Below, one piece after another: positions 24,231-35,525 of a stretch of DNA of 64,000 bases. The position numbers were made by a program, and so were the translations under genes. Within the stretch, counting starts at the first letter, position 1. Each line of letters opens with the position of its first letter. Below the pieces are notes generated by a model. That model was given only the letters and a program-made list of their open reading frames with translations. It had not been told where the DNA came from and did not search any database. Source of the DNA: Watersipora subatra (Eukaryota; Bryozoa; Gymnolaemata; Cheilostomatida; Watersiporidae); contig NC_088715.1 of the NCBI RefSeq assembly GCF_963576615.1, positions 59,431,802 to 59,495,801 on the forward strand, read 5' to 3'.

Positions 24231-24256
<26 letters not shown>
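24229..24256. repeat. (AT)n microsatellite
   Basis: Short TA run directly preceding the 5' end of a family X element. Confidence 0.9.
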
Positions 24257-24261
<5 letters not shown>

Positions 24262-24267
24262 TATATA

Positions 24268-26085
24268 CTAGCTGTTCTACCTAGCGTTGCCCGGGAAATA
24301 ACAAAGTCTTTGGTCAGAAAATTGATTTGTATTTAACATATAGCAACATTTGCCATTTTAACTTTCAAACTACACATCATGAGAAAAGTGTTTTGTGTAA
24401 ATGAAATAAATTAAGAGAAAAGATAAAAAACTGTAAAGGTTTTCAAACTTTGTCAAACAACTGTAACTTTCAAACTTCATATCATGAGGAAAAAGTTTTG
24501 TGCAGGACAACTAAATTAAAAATAAATAAAACAACTGTAAAGGTTTACAAACAACTGTAAATTAAAAATTTTATAACTTGAAAGAAGTGTTTTATTGAAT
24601 TAAATTAGAAGGAAAAATAAAAATGTAAAGGTGGTAAAATGTAAATGTGAAATCCTTAGCAGGTAATTGCTAAATTTAGTCTATTTTGCTACGATTATAA
24701 TCAAAAACTATTTGGTATACAATTATATGATTTTAGTCCGTTTCAGTGTTAGCATGCAAAAATTGGCATGTAGGCTAATATCTTAGGCGATAGACGTACA
24801 TAGAGTGGTATAGAAACCCATAGTCATTATCTAATGCAATCACCTCCTGGTAAAAATCATCATCATTAAAAATAGTACAAAAGTGCTATGTTAATCTTAG
24901 TAACTATAAGCAGACCAGCATTCCCTGGGGCGACTAGGCGGCTGAGCCACCCAAACCTTTTAGTGATTTTTGGCGGCTAGGTACTAAAAATTGCAGTCTA
25001 AGCTCATTCACTTGGAATTTCCAACTACTAATTTACTAGCGCTGCTCAAGCGCAACTAGCGATGAGGCTTACTTATTTAGTATATGCAATGGTTTTGCCT
25101 GCCACTGATGCAGTGGGTGAGATCCTTTTCTGCATTGAAGCGAATCAAAAACATCAATGAGGAGCCTGGTTTGCCAAGCTCGTCGAAATAATCTTCTAAC
25201 ATTACACATATATAAAGATGTTGAAATAGATACAGAATGCCCCATGCTATTGCCATATTGACATAAACCATAAACAATATATTTACTTGTATGTAGGTTT
25301 TGATGCTTACAATTGATTGCATTTATGCATACTTTGAGGGTTGATGATGCTTAAAAGGTTCAGAGCTTCGAGGCGCTGCTTCGAACCCTATTGTGGGTTT
25401 ACACTGCCCCCCCCCAACCCCAAGTGTTCATAACTAGTTGCGTAACATTTGCAGTCCCAACTTGAAACCGGGAAATACAGACCTGACTATAGGTACCTAC
25501 AATGACTTTAGTGCATTTTGTGGTTATGATCTGCAGGGGGTGGGCCTAAGATAGTATAACATTACAATGTACTACATGGAGAGTTTTTACCTTTGAGGCA
25601 GACGTGTAACATAAACACTGAATTTAACTTAAATGAATTTAACTTACTAAACATATACTTGAAGGAAGTTTCAGTATGTATTTTAGTAAACCTTAAACTT
25701 TCAACATTCATTTTACCATTTTGAAACGTTTTCATTTAAACGGATACCGGATATACCGAAAAACGGATACAGATAACTTGCCATGGCGAGTTCGGCGACG
25801 TATATCTTTTAAAAACGTATGTAATCAGTACACTAATCGGCAAATTTTAAGTTTGAGATAATTATAGTTGATATCGTGGGGCGGAATAAATTAGCCCTAA
25901 CGGGAAAAAACAAAGAAGCATTGTGTTGCTTATACTCAGGTTCCAAAATATGTTTTAACCGGGGCTTTGTAGCATGTGGGCGCCATACTAAAATAATAGC
26001 TATAGCTGGACGATCAAAACGACATATACACGAATACACGAATACACATACAAGCAACTTTGAGAAATATATGTATATATATATA
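24268..26085 (+). mobile_element. Dispersed element family X, copy 1
   Basis: Starts ACTAGCTGTTCTACCTAGCG then TTGCCCGGG and ends in TACAAGCAACTTTGAGAAAT followed by TA repeats. It aligns over most of its length with 59165-60490, apart from a hAT insertion at 24911-25485. The 3' part contains GCTATAGCTGGACGATC, as in other copies. No ORF with a recognisable domain. The type is unknown; I have seen related heads (TAGCTG...CGTTGCC) across many invertebrates but do not assign a superfamily. Confidence 0.65.
24911..25485. mobile_element. Non-autonomous hAT element inside family X
   Basis: Begins CAGACCAGCATTCCCTGG and ends GGGAAATACAGACCTG. Flanked by ACTATAAG (24903-24910) and ACTATAGG (25486-25493), an 8-bp target duplication with one mismatch. 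The family X copy at 59165-60490 has the uninterrupted site at about 59696-59712 (GTAACTATAGTTACCTAC), an empty-site paralog. 575 bp, no transposase. Confidence 0.85.
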
Positions 26086-26597
26086 TTGTAGCTGACTGCC
26101 CTTTGTGTTAAATTAATTATCCCAGGGCAGTATGTCACCCGAAGTCTAGTTGGCTATTTTGGGCTGATTCATTTTTCCGAATCTGGCTGGTTCTGTCTGG
26201 ATTGATGCTTTCAGCACTCTTTGCTTTGGGTGCCATCAAAGGATCAGCAATTATATTGGTGCAATTTCTGGAGCTTGGCTTAGCGACTCTTGAAATTGGG
26301 TGGGTTTATGTCCCATTTTATTGCCTCTGCCTTGGCGTTGTCTGTGGAAATTGGTGCACCAGATGTTCAGCTTATGACAGTAACCCATACACCATTTTTT
26401 ATAACTTTTTACATGCCTGGTACACTATATAAATACACATCAGCAACTCACTCAGATCAGTCTCTACAACTCATCAAGATGGCAACGTTACAAGCTCGCT
26501 CTTCAAAACTTTATTTATCAATGTATGAACATGATACTTTTATTATAGTAGAGACTTCGATATACAAGCAATTATACCTGTTGGATAAATATTTTAA
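26086..26597. other. Spacer between family X and the TTAA transposon
   Basis: Two overlapping + strand ORFs of 76 and 104 codons (26202-26432, 26290-26604) occur but match no family and have no splice context. The TTAA target duplication of the next element is 26594-26597. Confidence 0.4.
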
Positions 26598-27205
26598 AGG
26601 TTGACTTGCAATAAAATTCACATTACAGTTATTTGGTATCAAAAGATTCGCCATGTCTTACTCTGTTGTGTTGTAGGTGCCAAATATGTGGGAATGTGAT
26701 TAAAAGCTCTTAAAAGCTCAAAAACGAACAGAAAATCGCAGCCACATGAGACCGCCGTAGTTTGGATTCGTTTTCCAAAACGGCTAAACTGTGATGTATG
26801 TGTGGGAGATGGTTTATGTTTACACTTTCATGCATCCTTATTCGTCGAAATATTTTCACAAATATACTTCACGCTTGCAATAAAAACCATGTCTATTGTT
26901 CTTACGCGTCTATTTCATCGGCATTGTAATGCTGCAACTTTGAGCAGTGATATCTCAAAACTTAGCATAAAAATATGTTTAATTTTTTAAACTTAGCTTG
27001 AACGATTGCATATCATCCTCTGATAAAAATGATTAGCCTTTTGGTCCGCTATGATGGTCGAAAAATGCTGTAGAAATTGTTCGCGCAATATGGCGGGAAT
27101 TGTAAGTCACATGATCAGATAATGTTAGTTTCAGTTCAAGTTTGATCTATCGCAAATAGCAAACACACTTTCTCGTATTAAACTTGTTAATTTCAATTCA
27201 TCATA

Positions 27206-29130
27206 ATGTCTAACGCGCCACATCGTGTTTGTGCAGCTGGCAAGCTGAGAAGCACCTTTTTTCTTGGCCAAGAGCAAAGAAAAGACCAGACCTTCATCGG
27301 GCGTGGAGCAACTGGGTGAAGCTGGATGTGACAAACTTTATTTATTCGCCTGCTTACTCTTACCTTTGTTTTCGCCATTTCAAAGATGACATGTTTTCTA
27401 ACCTGTTTGCATACTCCACATGTCACCAAAGCACGTGAGTAATTTATTTTATGAACTACTTGTATTAGTAGTAGTAACTCGTGTTATTTTCTAGTATTCT
27501 CCTAATACTACTGTATTAATCTATATTTAATATTACAATATTAATGTCATTTAATTGTAATATGATATTATTAGTATTTTATCTTTTTAATTACGTGTAT
27601 TATTCTTATTATAAAAACAAAACTAATTCATACTGCATATCTATCTATAAAACGTAATATATTAATCTATAATTGATAAAATAATGTTATAAGTTTCACG
27701 ATTAATTTCGCCAAATTTCTTAACCCCACTCACTTATAGATATGTTATATGAAATAGTTATTGTCATTTTCTGGTATCATCGTTAATAGCATATTAATAT
27801 TATTAGATGATTATTATTAGTATTAGATGAAGAGTTTGTGCCAACCACTGAAGACTGGGAAGAGTTTGAGCGCTATGTTGGCCAGCATCAAACGTTCTCC
27901 AATTACATGTAAGATAGAGCTGAACTTAACCAAACTTGACAAGATATAAAGACTATCCATAGAGTTATTACTCACATTTTTATGTTTACAATATCATAGA
28001 TTCTGATAAGGTTTTGTAAAATCTGTGTCATGATTGCATTGCTATATATTTATTCTTTTTCTGATTAAGCAAATATGATATAATAACAGGAAATGATGTT
28101 GTACAAATATTATGGCAAGTCAACTATTGTGTTGTGATTTCAGACCCGAATCCTCCTTCAAAGAGGAGAAAATAATAGTAAGTGTGACAGCACGCCAGCG
28201 ACTATTTCACTGTCACGCCTGTGCCCTCCCCGGCTCATTCACGATGGTGCGAGAAGGCGGATGGGTAGAGTTCAAGGTTACATGTGCCTTCTGTCACCAA
28301 TCGTACACTTGGGGAACAACTGCCAGGGCAAACAGAGCTCACGTCATCAACCCCCTGCTGGCAGCTGCATCACTCTTTTCTGGCGGGTGCCTTACGCAGA
28401 ACCTCCGTTTTCTGTCACCCCTGAACATCGCGATACCAAGCCACAGCGTTTGCCTTTATCAACAAAGATAATACTTACTTGGTGTGAGTGTTAATATTTA
28501 CCCATAAACTTGGAAAATGTGAGTAAAAGCTTGGGACACTAATTGAATAACGACATTTAGAAACAATTTTTTTCTTGAAATGAAAATATGCCATCCTTCA
28601 AGCGAAATATATTATAATTTAAAATTCTGATTCTTTATTATAATATAGCACAAAAAAGGGGAAGAGGATTCTACATGCTTAGACTAATGATAATGATACA
28701 AATTAATCTTGTATAATGAAGTTTTACAATATTTTACTGTGTATTGCTGAGCAGTACACCCTGCATAACGAGGGATTGATGGCAGCAATCGATTGGGAGC
28801 TTGATTTGGCAGGTGGCGGTAGATGCGATAGTCCGGGGCATTACTCACGATACGGGGCCTACACTATGATGGATCAGAGCTGCGGTTTAATAGTCAGCAA
28901 CTATCTTGTCAAGGTAAAGCTTTGACAGTTTTTACTTCACAGCCTGACAAAAACCCAAATTTTTTAGTAGTTATCAATACATAAACATGAAGTTGCTGAT
29001 CTAGCTAAATAATTTATTCAAATAATATGAAAGTGATTGTTGGTCGTAACTTTCTTTACTTTGCAGTCAACGGAGACCACCAGCTCTAACGCCATGGAGC
29101 TAGAAGTCTTCAAGCGATGCTAGTTCGATC
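27206..29130 (+). pseudogene. THAP-type (Kolobok-like) transposase remnant
   Basis: Five exon-like blocks. (A) About 27206-27434 is a THAP zinc finger: Cys in HRVCAAG, then FSWPRAKKRPDLHRAWSNW and YLCFRHFKDDMF; a frameshift at about 27240 removes the second Cys. Donor CAC|GTGAGT. (B) 27827-27908, EEFVPTTEDWEEFERYVGQH, donor GTAAGA. (C) 28144-28483, with HCHAC, CAFCHQS and PLLAAASLFSGG; TAA at 28469. (D) About 28752-28914, with GGGRCDSPGHYSRYGAYTMM, whose Asp is probably the first catalytic residue; donor AAG|GTAAAG. (E) From 29067, STETTSSNAMELEVFKRC then TAG. The second half of the catalytic domain is missing; an inverted copy of another exon lies where it should continue. The protein is therefore dead. 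Block phases agree (2/1 at B-C, 0 at D-E). Confidence 0.75.
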
Positions 29131-29179
29131 TAATTTCCCACGGCCTGAGAGTGAGGTCCAAAACAAAGGATGTTGTTAC

Positions 29180-29493
29180 AAAGGTTGTGTGCATACCGCA
29201 AGCTTGTGTTTTGGCTTATGCCGCAAAATCGTCGCGGTGAGCGGCGGCCTCTACCTGCCTGCTTGGTGTCTAAGATTCGGGCTATTTTCCCACCAACGGA
29301 TGATGAAAAAGAGTTTGCAGACTATGTGTTCAAGGGCTTCTGCTATGCTAGTCTGCAAACTTTTCTTCATCATCCTTTGGTGGGAAAAGAGCCCGAATCT
29401 TAGACACGAAGCAAGTAGGTAGAGGCCGCCGCTCACCGCAACGAATTTGCGGCATAAGCCAAAACACAAGATTGCGGTATGCACACAACCTTT
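29180..29493. repeat. 145-bp inverted duplication of the ballast gene's last exon
   Basis: Arms 29180-29324 and 29349-29493, spacer 24 bp. The right arm is exon 3 of the - strand gene. The left arm is a diverged copy readable on + (LCAYRKLVFWLMPQNRRGER..., then IRAIFPPTDDEKEF). The + copy runs on into ADYVFKGF, the family's expected C-terminal end, which the - copy lacks. Confidence 0.85.
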
Positions 29494-30382
29494 TTCGAGC
29501 ATTTGGCGATGGCTCTCCAAATGGGAATAGATTATCTACCAAAACAATTATTAAAAAACAATAATTGCTGATCATCAAAATAATCTCGATCTTTATATAA
29601 TAAAATCATAAAACTAATACACTCTCTACTGTAGTAAGTGTACAAGCCAAATATAACAGTTCTCCTTGTGTTCCACGAGTTCAGAATATGTGTGTTCAAC
29701 CGATGCATTAAATGTGTAACACAAGAATAGTAGATAATGCTTGACACATTAGCATAGCTTTGGTGTTGTTGGCATTAACTGAAAATCCAACTCACTATGA
29801 TATCGCAGGTAATTATTCCACCCCAACTCAAGGGGTGCAGGCGCCACAAGTTCGTCCACACCAGGATGCATACACAGGCATTCATGCTCCCCGCGGTCAT
29901 TGAGACGATGCGCAAACACAGCATCATGGCAGCACAAACATTCAGAAAGAGATGGCATGTTTTGACAGCGCTTGCAGACACACCACTCTGTAGCTGGTGG
30001 TATTAGCTCCTAAAGAAATGAACAGATATGTCTATGCAACCATAGCTACTACATCAGGTTGATGTTATCCAACAGTATATCGGTGCAGCACTAGATTTAA
30101 ATATTAAAATTGTTAATGTTGTCATTCGAGAAAAATCTGTAATTGTTTTTTTGCAATATGAAGCAATAATTATCATCACTAAAATCATATACAATAATGT
30201 ATATATAATAATATTTGTTCTATCACTCTCTAGCTAAAACTATTACTACTAGCTAGCTTGGCACATAAGAGCTGGCTAGTGGCGGTGCTTACTTGCTGGG
30301 AGGTTTGATTCTGTTGAGGATCTTCTTCAGATAGAGCGTCAGGCTTGAAACGCCAGGGTCTTAACTCTTCAGATGTTGACAT
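29348..30382 (-). CDS. Passenger gene: P2X7 ballast-like Cys-rich protein
   Basis: Three exons on the - strand: 30382-30293 (30 codons), 30009-29796 and 29535-29348, with borders CAA|GTAAGC, CTTTAG|GAG, ATA|GTGAGT and TTGGTAG|AT. Phases 0 and 1 join without a break to give 163 aa. The N-terminus MSTSEELRPWRFKPD is acidic and polar, with no signal peptide. The core has WCVCKRC (39-45), CLCC (54-57), ECLCMHPG (73-80), CAYR (119-122), LPTC (140-143) and IRALFP (148-153). Spacing and residues resemble the zinc-binding cytosolic C-terminal (ballast) domain of P2X7 receptors; no P2X channel helices are present. It ends at FAD, short of the Tyr-x-Gly-Phe-like finish of the family, because the reading enters an inverted repeat. 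It lies wholly inside the TTAA transposon, so it is probably an element passenger gene. Function unknown. Confidence 0.7.
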
Positions 30383-30785
30383 TTTTTATGATCGCAACTC
30401 AAACATTTACACGTACGTTGAATTTTCGGATGGTATGGCCAAGCTGAAACTGTAAAGTAGCGAGCATCTATATTTGATACGGGGTCTTAGGTAAAACTCG
30501 AAGTGTTTCTCATAAACTATTGCTACGATAAGTTTTTTATTGAGTTTTTTATTGGCCTTTCAATTCACACGAGAACATCACGTGACAAGACAATAACCAA
30601 AATCCGCGGATACGTCATCGAAATCAAGAGATTCCAATCTACGGCGGCTTTTCGTTTTTGAGCTTTTAAGAGCTTGTAATCACATTTCCACATATTTGGC
30701 ACCTACAACACAACAGAGTAAGACATGGCAAATCTTTTGATACAAAATAACTGTAACGTGAATTTTGTGGCAAGTCAACCTTTAA

Positions 30786-31054
30786 ATATCTTCAAGTACT
30801 AGCAAGGCTCCAATGAGAGGAAAATAGAGGTACGTTAATTCTTATTTTTCATGACATATACATCTGATTTTATTTACCTCTTGTAATATCCGCATATTCG
30901 ATTTGCATATTTTATTCATACATTTTACCCACTGCTGACATCATCATAATGATATTTTACTTTTTATAATTTCTAGTTTTTACGGGATTCACTGGTCAAT
31001 AAACCAACTATCTCTGTCCAAAAGCAATCTCCAAAAACTCAATATGGGCCTCAG
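30786..31054. other. AT-rich spacer
   Basis: Nothing recognised. Confidence 0.4.
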
Positions 31055-31192
<138 letters not shown>

Positions 31193-31317
31193 AGTTGAAG
31201 TCCAGCCTGAGGATTGCACTAGCAAGAAGCTGTGAGTAGCTGAAAAAAGATAAGTGAACTATTTAATTCTGTAATTTATATATATGTATATACAGTGTAT
31301 ATATATATATATAAAAC

Positions 31318-31482
31318 TGTTTCCTCATCCCGGTTAACCTATATGGGTGGTAATTTCTACTCTAACTCAGGTCTCCTTCCAGAGACCTGGGAGTTTGAGC
31401 ACTCGCCTCAAAATCTTAGCTGTTCCCAATAGCGCACTTTTCTGCAACTCACCTGAGTTGATTGCTGTATATTTTGATATTG

Positions 31483-31524
<42 letters not shown>

Positions 31525-31880
31525 GTATATATATAAATTGTTTCCTCACCCCGGTTAGCCCACATGGGTGGTAACTGTTGCTCTAACTCGGGACTCCTAC
31601 CAGAGACCTGGGAGTTTGAGCACTCAACCGTTTTTGAACCAGTAGCCCATTTTTCACTGCCTTGTCCTGGTTCAGCTACAGGCAGCGAGGTCTTTGATTG
31701 ACCAGGCGACATTTGAGCCAGTATGGCTTTGATTATTGCACTCATCATAGAGGTTGTAGACAATATACAGGCAAGGGTCTTGTCTAAGGACCTGCCAGAA
31801 GGGTGCAGTTGTTGGGGTTTGAACCTAGGACCCATTGATCACTGTCCCAATACCTTACCAACTGCCCCATTTGTCCCGTA
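31318..31880 (-). mobile_element. tRNA-derived SINE with a duplicated tail
   Basis: On the - strand the unit starts with a tRNA-like head at about 31872: A box GGCAGTTGGTAAGG, B box GGTTCAAACCCC at about 31812-31823. Then comes CCTTAGACAAGACCCTTGCC and a tail with CCCAGGTCTCTGGTAGGAG. The tail (31547-31690) is repeated at 31318-31465 across a TA microsatellite, both copies containing CAGAGACCTGGGAGTTTGAG. Confidence 0.75.
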
Positions 31881-31949
31881 TCTATATATATATTTCTCAA
31901 AGTATGTCCTGTATATGTCGGATTTCCAGCTATAGATTTTAAAATCTTG

Positions 31950-32048
31950 ATTTTCCGCAATCTGATGGATTCGAACTCACGACGGCTCTCTCATTGTCGA
32001 AGGTGATATCTGTCTGCTCTACCACTGAGCTATTACACTATAGCGATC
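31950..32048 (-). repeat. tRNA-like segment (3' domain of family X)
   Basis: The - strand reads TAGCTCAGTGGTAGAGCAG (good A box and D arm) and, about 45 bp on, GAGTTCGAATCC (B box). The T-stem bases do not pair and no clean acceptor stem is visible, so this is a tRNA-derived polymerase III promoter remnant, not a working tRNA gene. Confidence 0.7.
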
Positions 32049-32371
32049 TGAAGAGTTTTCATATAAAATATAACGCCGTGCGCGTGCTAATTATTTTAGC
32101 CTTAGATTTTTTACCAAATATTTTGAGTTATGTTTGCCTCGGAGCTCGAACGTAAATTCGGTTCTCGACTAAACTGGAGCATGCGCATTGATTGCAATCA
32201 GAAAAGCTCCGAAAACGCTCGAAAACAAATAAGCATTTTACACTTCGTAAATTCTTTACAAAAAGGAAGAACCCATGTGGGACGACGCCTCCTCTACCAA
32301 AGAAATTTACTAGGGAATTAACCCTTCCAGTCGAGTTACCCTAAATTGTTTTGGATGATGAGTCTCCTTTA

Positions 32372-33323
32372 AAGATGTAAAGTAAACAGGCTATTGCTGT
32401 TTATATTTTCTTTTTCCTACGATTTTTGATGTAACTATCTGTTGCATATTTTTAGTATTGTATTTTAACCTTTAATGCTTTGGATGTTTTAAAAGACAAA
32501 CGTACGAAATGTTTACTTTTGCTTTCTTTTTCCATGATTATAAATATAAAATTTTTTATTAAAATTAAACACGATCTATATACACCCGTTTCCATTTATA
32601 GTATGCAGTATACAGTACATCTTATGGTGTAAAATGTTGAAAACTTACTTTACTGAAGTATATTTCCGAATTTACCTAAGTTTTTCCTCATCTTGGAACG
32701 GATTAAAATCTATATAATTTTATTTTAATGGGAAAAATTGTTTGGATCTCGAAAAACTCGGTTTGCAATGCTAGAACAACCTAATACATAACGTAACCTA
32801 ACAGGTAACACATAACAACCTTTTGGAACGACTATGTTCGATAACATAAACTAAGCTATACGTCGCTGAAAGTTATGGACTTTTAAGTTTACAGTGGTTT
32901 GAAAACACTTACAGTTCTTTTATTTATTTTTAATTTAGTTGTCCTGCACAAAACCTTTTCCTCATGATATGAAGTTTGAAAGTTACAGTTGTTAAGTAAA
33001 GATGTTAAGTTAAAGATGTAAAGTAAACAGGCCATTGCTGTTTATATTTTCTTTTTCGTACGATTTTTGATGCAAATATCTGTCGCATTTTTTGCTGTTT
33101 CATTATTGTTTCCTCATCTTGGAACGGATTAAAATTTACATAATTTTATTTTAATGAGAAAAATTGTTTGGATCTCGAAAAACTCGGTTAGCAATGCTAG
33201 AACAGTTCCGCTAGAATTGGTTGAACTGTACGTTATTAAAAGCTGAAAGTTATGAACTTTTAAATTTACAGTGGTTTGATAACCTTTTCCTCATGATATG
33301 AAGTTTGAAAGTTACAGTTGTTT
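32372..33323. repeat. Direct duplication within family X
   Basis: Two copies in the same orientation: 32372-32993 and about 33006-33323. Both contain AAAGATGTAAAGTAAACAGG, TTTGGATCTCGAAAAACTCG and GATATGAAGTTTGAAAGTTA. The second copy has lost about 300 bp internally. Confidence 0.75.
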
Positions 33324-33673
33324 GAAAAATTTTGAAAACCTTCTCAGTTTTTATTTTGTTAAATTCTATTCATTTTGTTTATTAGCGTTTATTTTAATAG
33401 CGATATAGTATAGTAACAAGCGCTATTTCCTTTCCTCAACAGTCAAATGTTTTGTTTTTGAAATGCGTGTTTCAAAAATATTTCTGTCAGTGCTCACTTT
33501 GTGTATTAGCTTTCACATCTTTCCTTGTAAACCTAACCAAGTAGTAATTCGTTATTATTTTCACATTTTACAAAAATCCTCTGTAAGATTAAGGTAAGAT
33601 TATCTGTAAGATTTATCATTAGTATCAGTTATTCCTCACTCTCTTATATTTACATACATTTACATACTTTGAG

Positions 33674-33720
<47 letters not shown>

Positions 33721-33723
<3 letters not shown>

Positions 33724-35525
33724 TGGTGATACAAATTATGGAACCGCCTCTAATTTTCGTTACATAGCAATGAATTCTGAGTTGTTTTTGGTTTTTCTAC
33801 AATCAAAATTTTACATAACTATAAAAGGTTATATATCATTTGAATCGTCACAATGTTGGCGTTTTGATGAACTTAAACTAAAACCACATTGTATTTTCTA
33901 TAAAAATATTATTAGAGGTTTACTGAAAGCTGTCAGAGAGTTACTGTACAGTTGTCATTGCTATTAAATGGTGTCTGATCAAAAGTCATGAAATAACATA
34001 TTTCTTATTTTTGAAATGGCTTTTATTATGAATTAAATTAAAGACAACGTATAGTCGCCTTAAAAAGAGCTATTTTAGTCCTTAAGATGATCAATACTTG
34101 GTTAGCCAGTCTTTGTTGTCAATCACTGCTCGGCAGCGCCTGGGCATACTATCTTTCAGCGTCTGAAGCTCTTCAGGTGTCACTATTCGATGCCAGGATT
34201 GCACAATAAGCTCCATCAATCTTTGTTTATTAGTTGGTTTGTCTTTGCCTATGAGTTTGCCTATTCTGTTGCGCAAATTCTCAATTGGGCTAAGGTCTGG
34301 GTACTGAACAGGCCAAGTCAGAGTGTTAACGTTATTGTCAGCAACCCACTTCTTTACTCTTCTGGCTGTGTGGCATGGAGCATTATCTTGCTGGAACAGT
34401 CACTCTCTATCAAACAGACTTTTAGCAGATAGTATCATCACACTTTGTAGTACTCCACAATATTTTTCTGCATCCATCATACCATCAACAAAATGTAATC
34501 TACCAGGACCAGCAGCGGACAAACAACCTCACACCATTACTGAGGTGGGATGCTTTATCGTAGGTGAAATACATTCGGGTTTAAACTCTTCACCAGGTCT
34601 CCTTCTTACATAATTGTTGCCAGAAAGATTTTGCACAGTAAATGTGCTCTCATCACTGAATAATACTGCTCTCCAGTCTTCTGGTGACCAATTCACATGA
34701 TATTTAGACATGTAGACAAGCCTTTCTTTGCCGAAATGATAACAAAAGTTTTCTACGAGCTTTATGGCCTCGTAAGCCATTACCTCTCAAAGATTTGTGA
34801 ACAGTTGATGGTGCTAACTCTGTACCAGTTGATTCTTTTAACTCTCTGGCTAGCAGAGGACTGGTTAGATATCTCTCAGCCAAAGAAAGTCTCACTAGGC
34901 ATCTGGTCACTCAATCTGTTGTTCACTTTTTCCTTCCCCTACCAGCCCTTTCTTCAACTTGACCAGTTTCCTTCTACTGCAGATTTTTGTAAATACACTT
35001 TTCTTAGAGCAATCTACCTCCCTTGCAATTCCCCTCTGCGATTTCCCTTGCTGATGAAAGTGAATTATTACAGCACGCTTTTATTTTGTGAGATGTTGAG
35101 GCATGATGATGAAGTTATTAGAATGACTCTTACTGAGAGCAGAAGGACCTTTTAATACTACTTGGGTTACATTACGTAATCCAAAATGTCTCACTCAATG
35201 CATATGTTGTCTTAGAGTCTTAGATGATTGTTAAACCGAGCAAATCAAAGAATTTTGAAATTGTAGACATCATTCACCAGACTACCGTTTTTGAAAAAAA
35301 GTGACTTGTTATGAGACACCCTGGCTAGTTGCACTTTTAACTGCACTAGCGATGGAATTATGTTTGGATGCAGATAAAAAAATAAACAGTGCGACAGCTG
35401 ATAAAATTTCCTTTCTAATGATATATAACTTTTCTTATCTGGACTGAATATAACTAATATGAGAGCCGTTATAGCGCATTATGTACTAAAACTCAAAGGC
35501 GGTTCCATAATTTGTATCACCACTG
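33721..35525 (-). mobile_element. Tc1-like transposon, complete ends
   Basis: Terminal inverted repeats CAGTGGTGATACAAATTATG continuing GAACCGCC at both ends, flanked by TA within TA microsatellite. 1805 bp, the usual size for Tc1. The transposase is on the - strand and broken. Confidence 0.95.
34091..35130 (-). pseudogene. Tc1 transposase pseudogene
   Basis: On the - strand from about 35105: MPQHLTK with a helix-turn-helix region (FHQQGKSQRGIARE), then LSLAERYLTSPLLARELKES, VLFSDESTF (first catalytic Asp), the RRRPGEEF region, QQDNAPCHTA (second Asp), LSPIEN (Glu, DD34E type) and SMPRRCRAVIDN at the C-terminus near 34110. The frame shifts several times; in-frame stops include TGA for Trp in VMV*GC (about 34530) and another before LFQQD (about 34400). 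Catalytic residues are all present, but no full protein can be read. Confidence 0.9.

Larger units (their letters stand above)
26598..30781 (+). mobile_element. Kolobok-like transposon with TTAA duplications and two genes
   Basis: Terminal inverted repeats begin AGGTTGACTTGC and remain similar for about 150 bp (inner GTCTTACTCTGTTGTGTTGT and AAGCTCTTAAAAGCTCAAAA on both ends). TTAA flanks both sides (26594-26597, 30782-30785). It contains a broken THAP-domain transposase on + and a three-exon Cys-rich gene on -, arranged tail to tail. TTAA target sites plus a THAP transposase are the hallmarks of the Kolobok superfamily; piggyBac also uses TTAA but lacks THAP. A deletion derivative lies at 42967-43845. 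Confidence 0.85.

Noticed and set aside
29180-29340. C-terminal exon of the transposase on the + strand
   Set aside because: The same sequence is the last exon of the - strand ballast-like gene, and the + copy is its inverted duplicate.
31950-32048. Functional tRNA gene
   Set aside because: A and B boxes are good but the T-stem and acceptor stem do not pair, and the segment belongs to a dispersed repeat.
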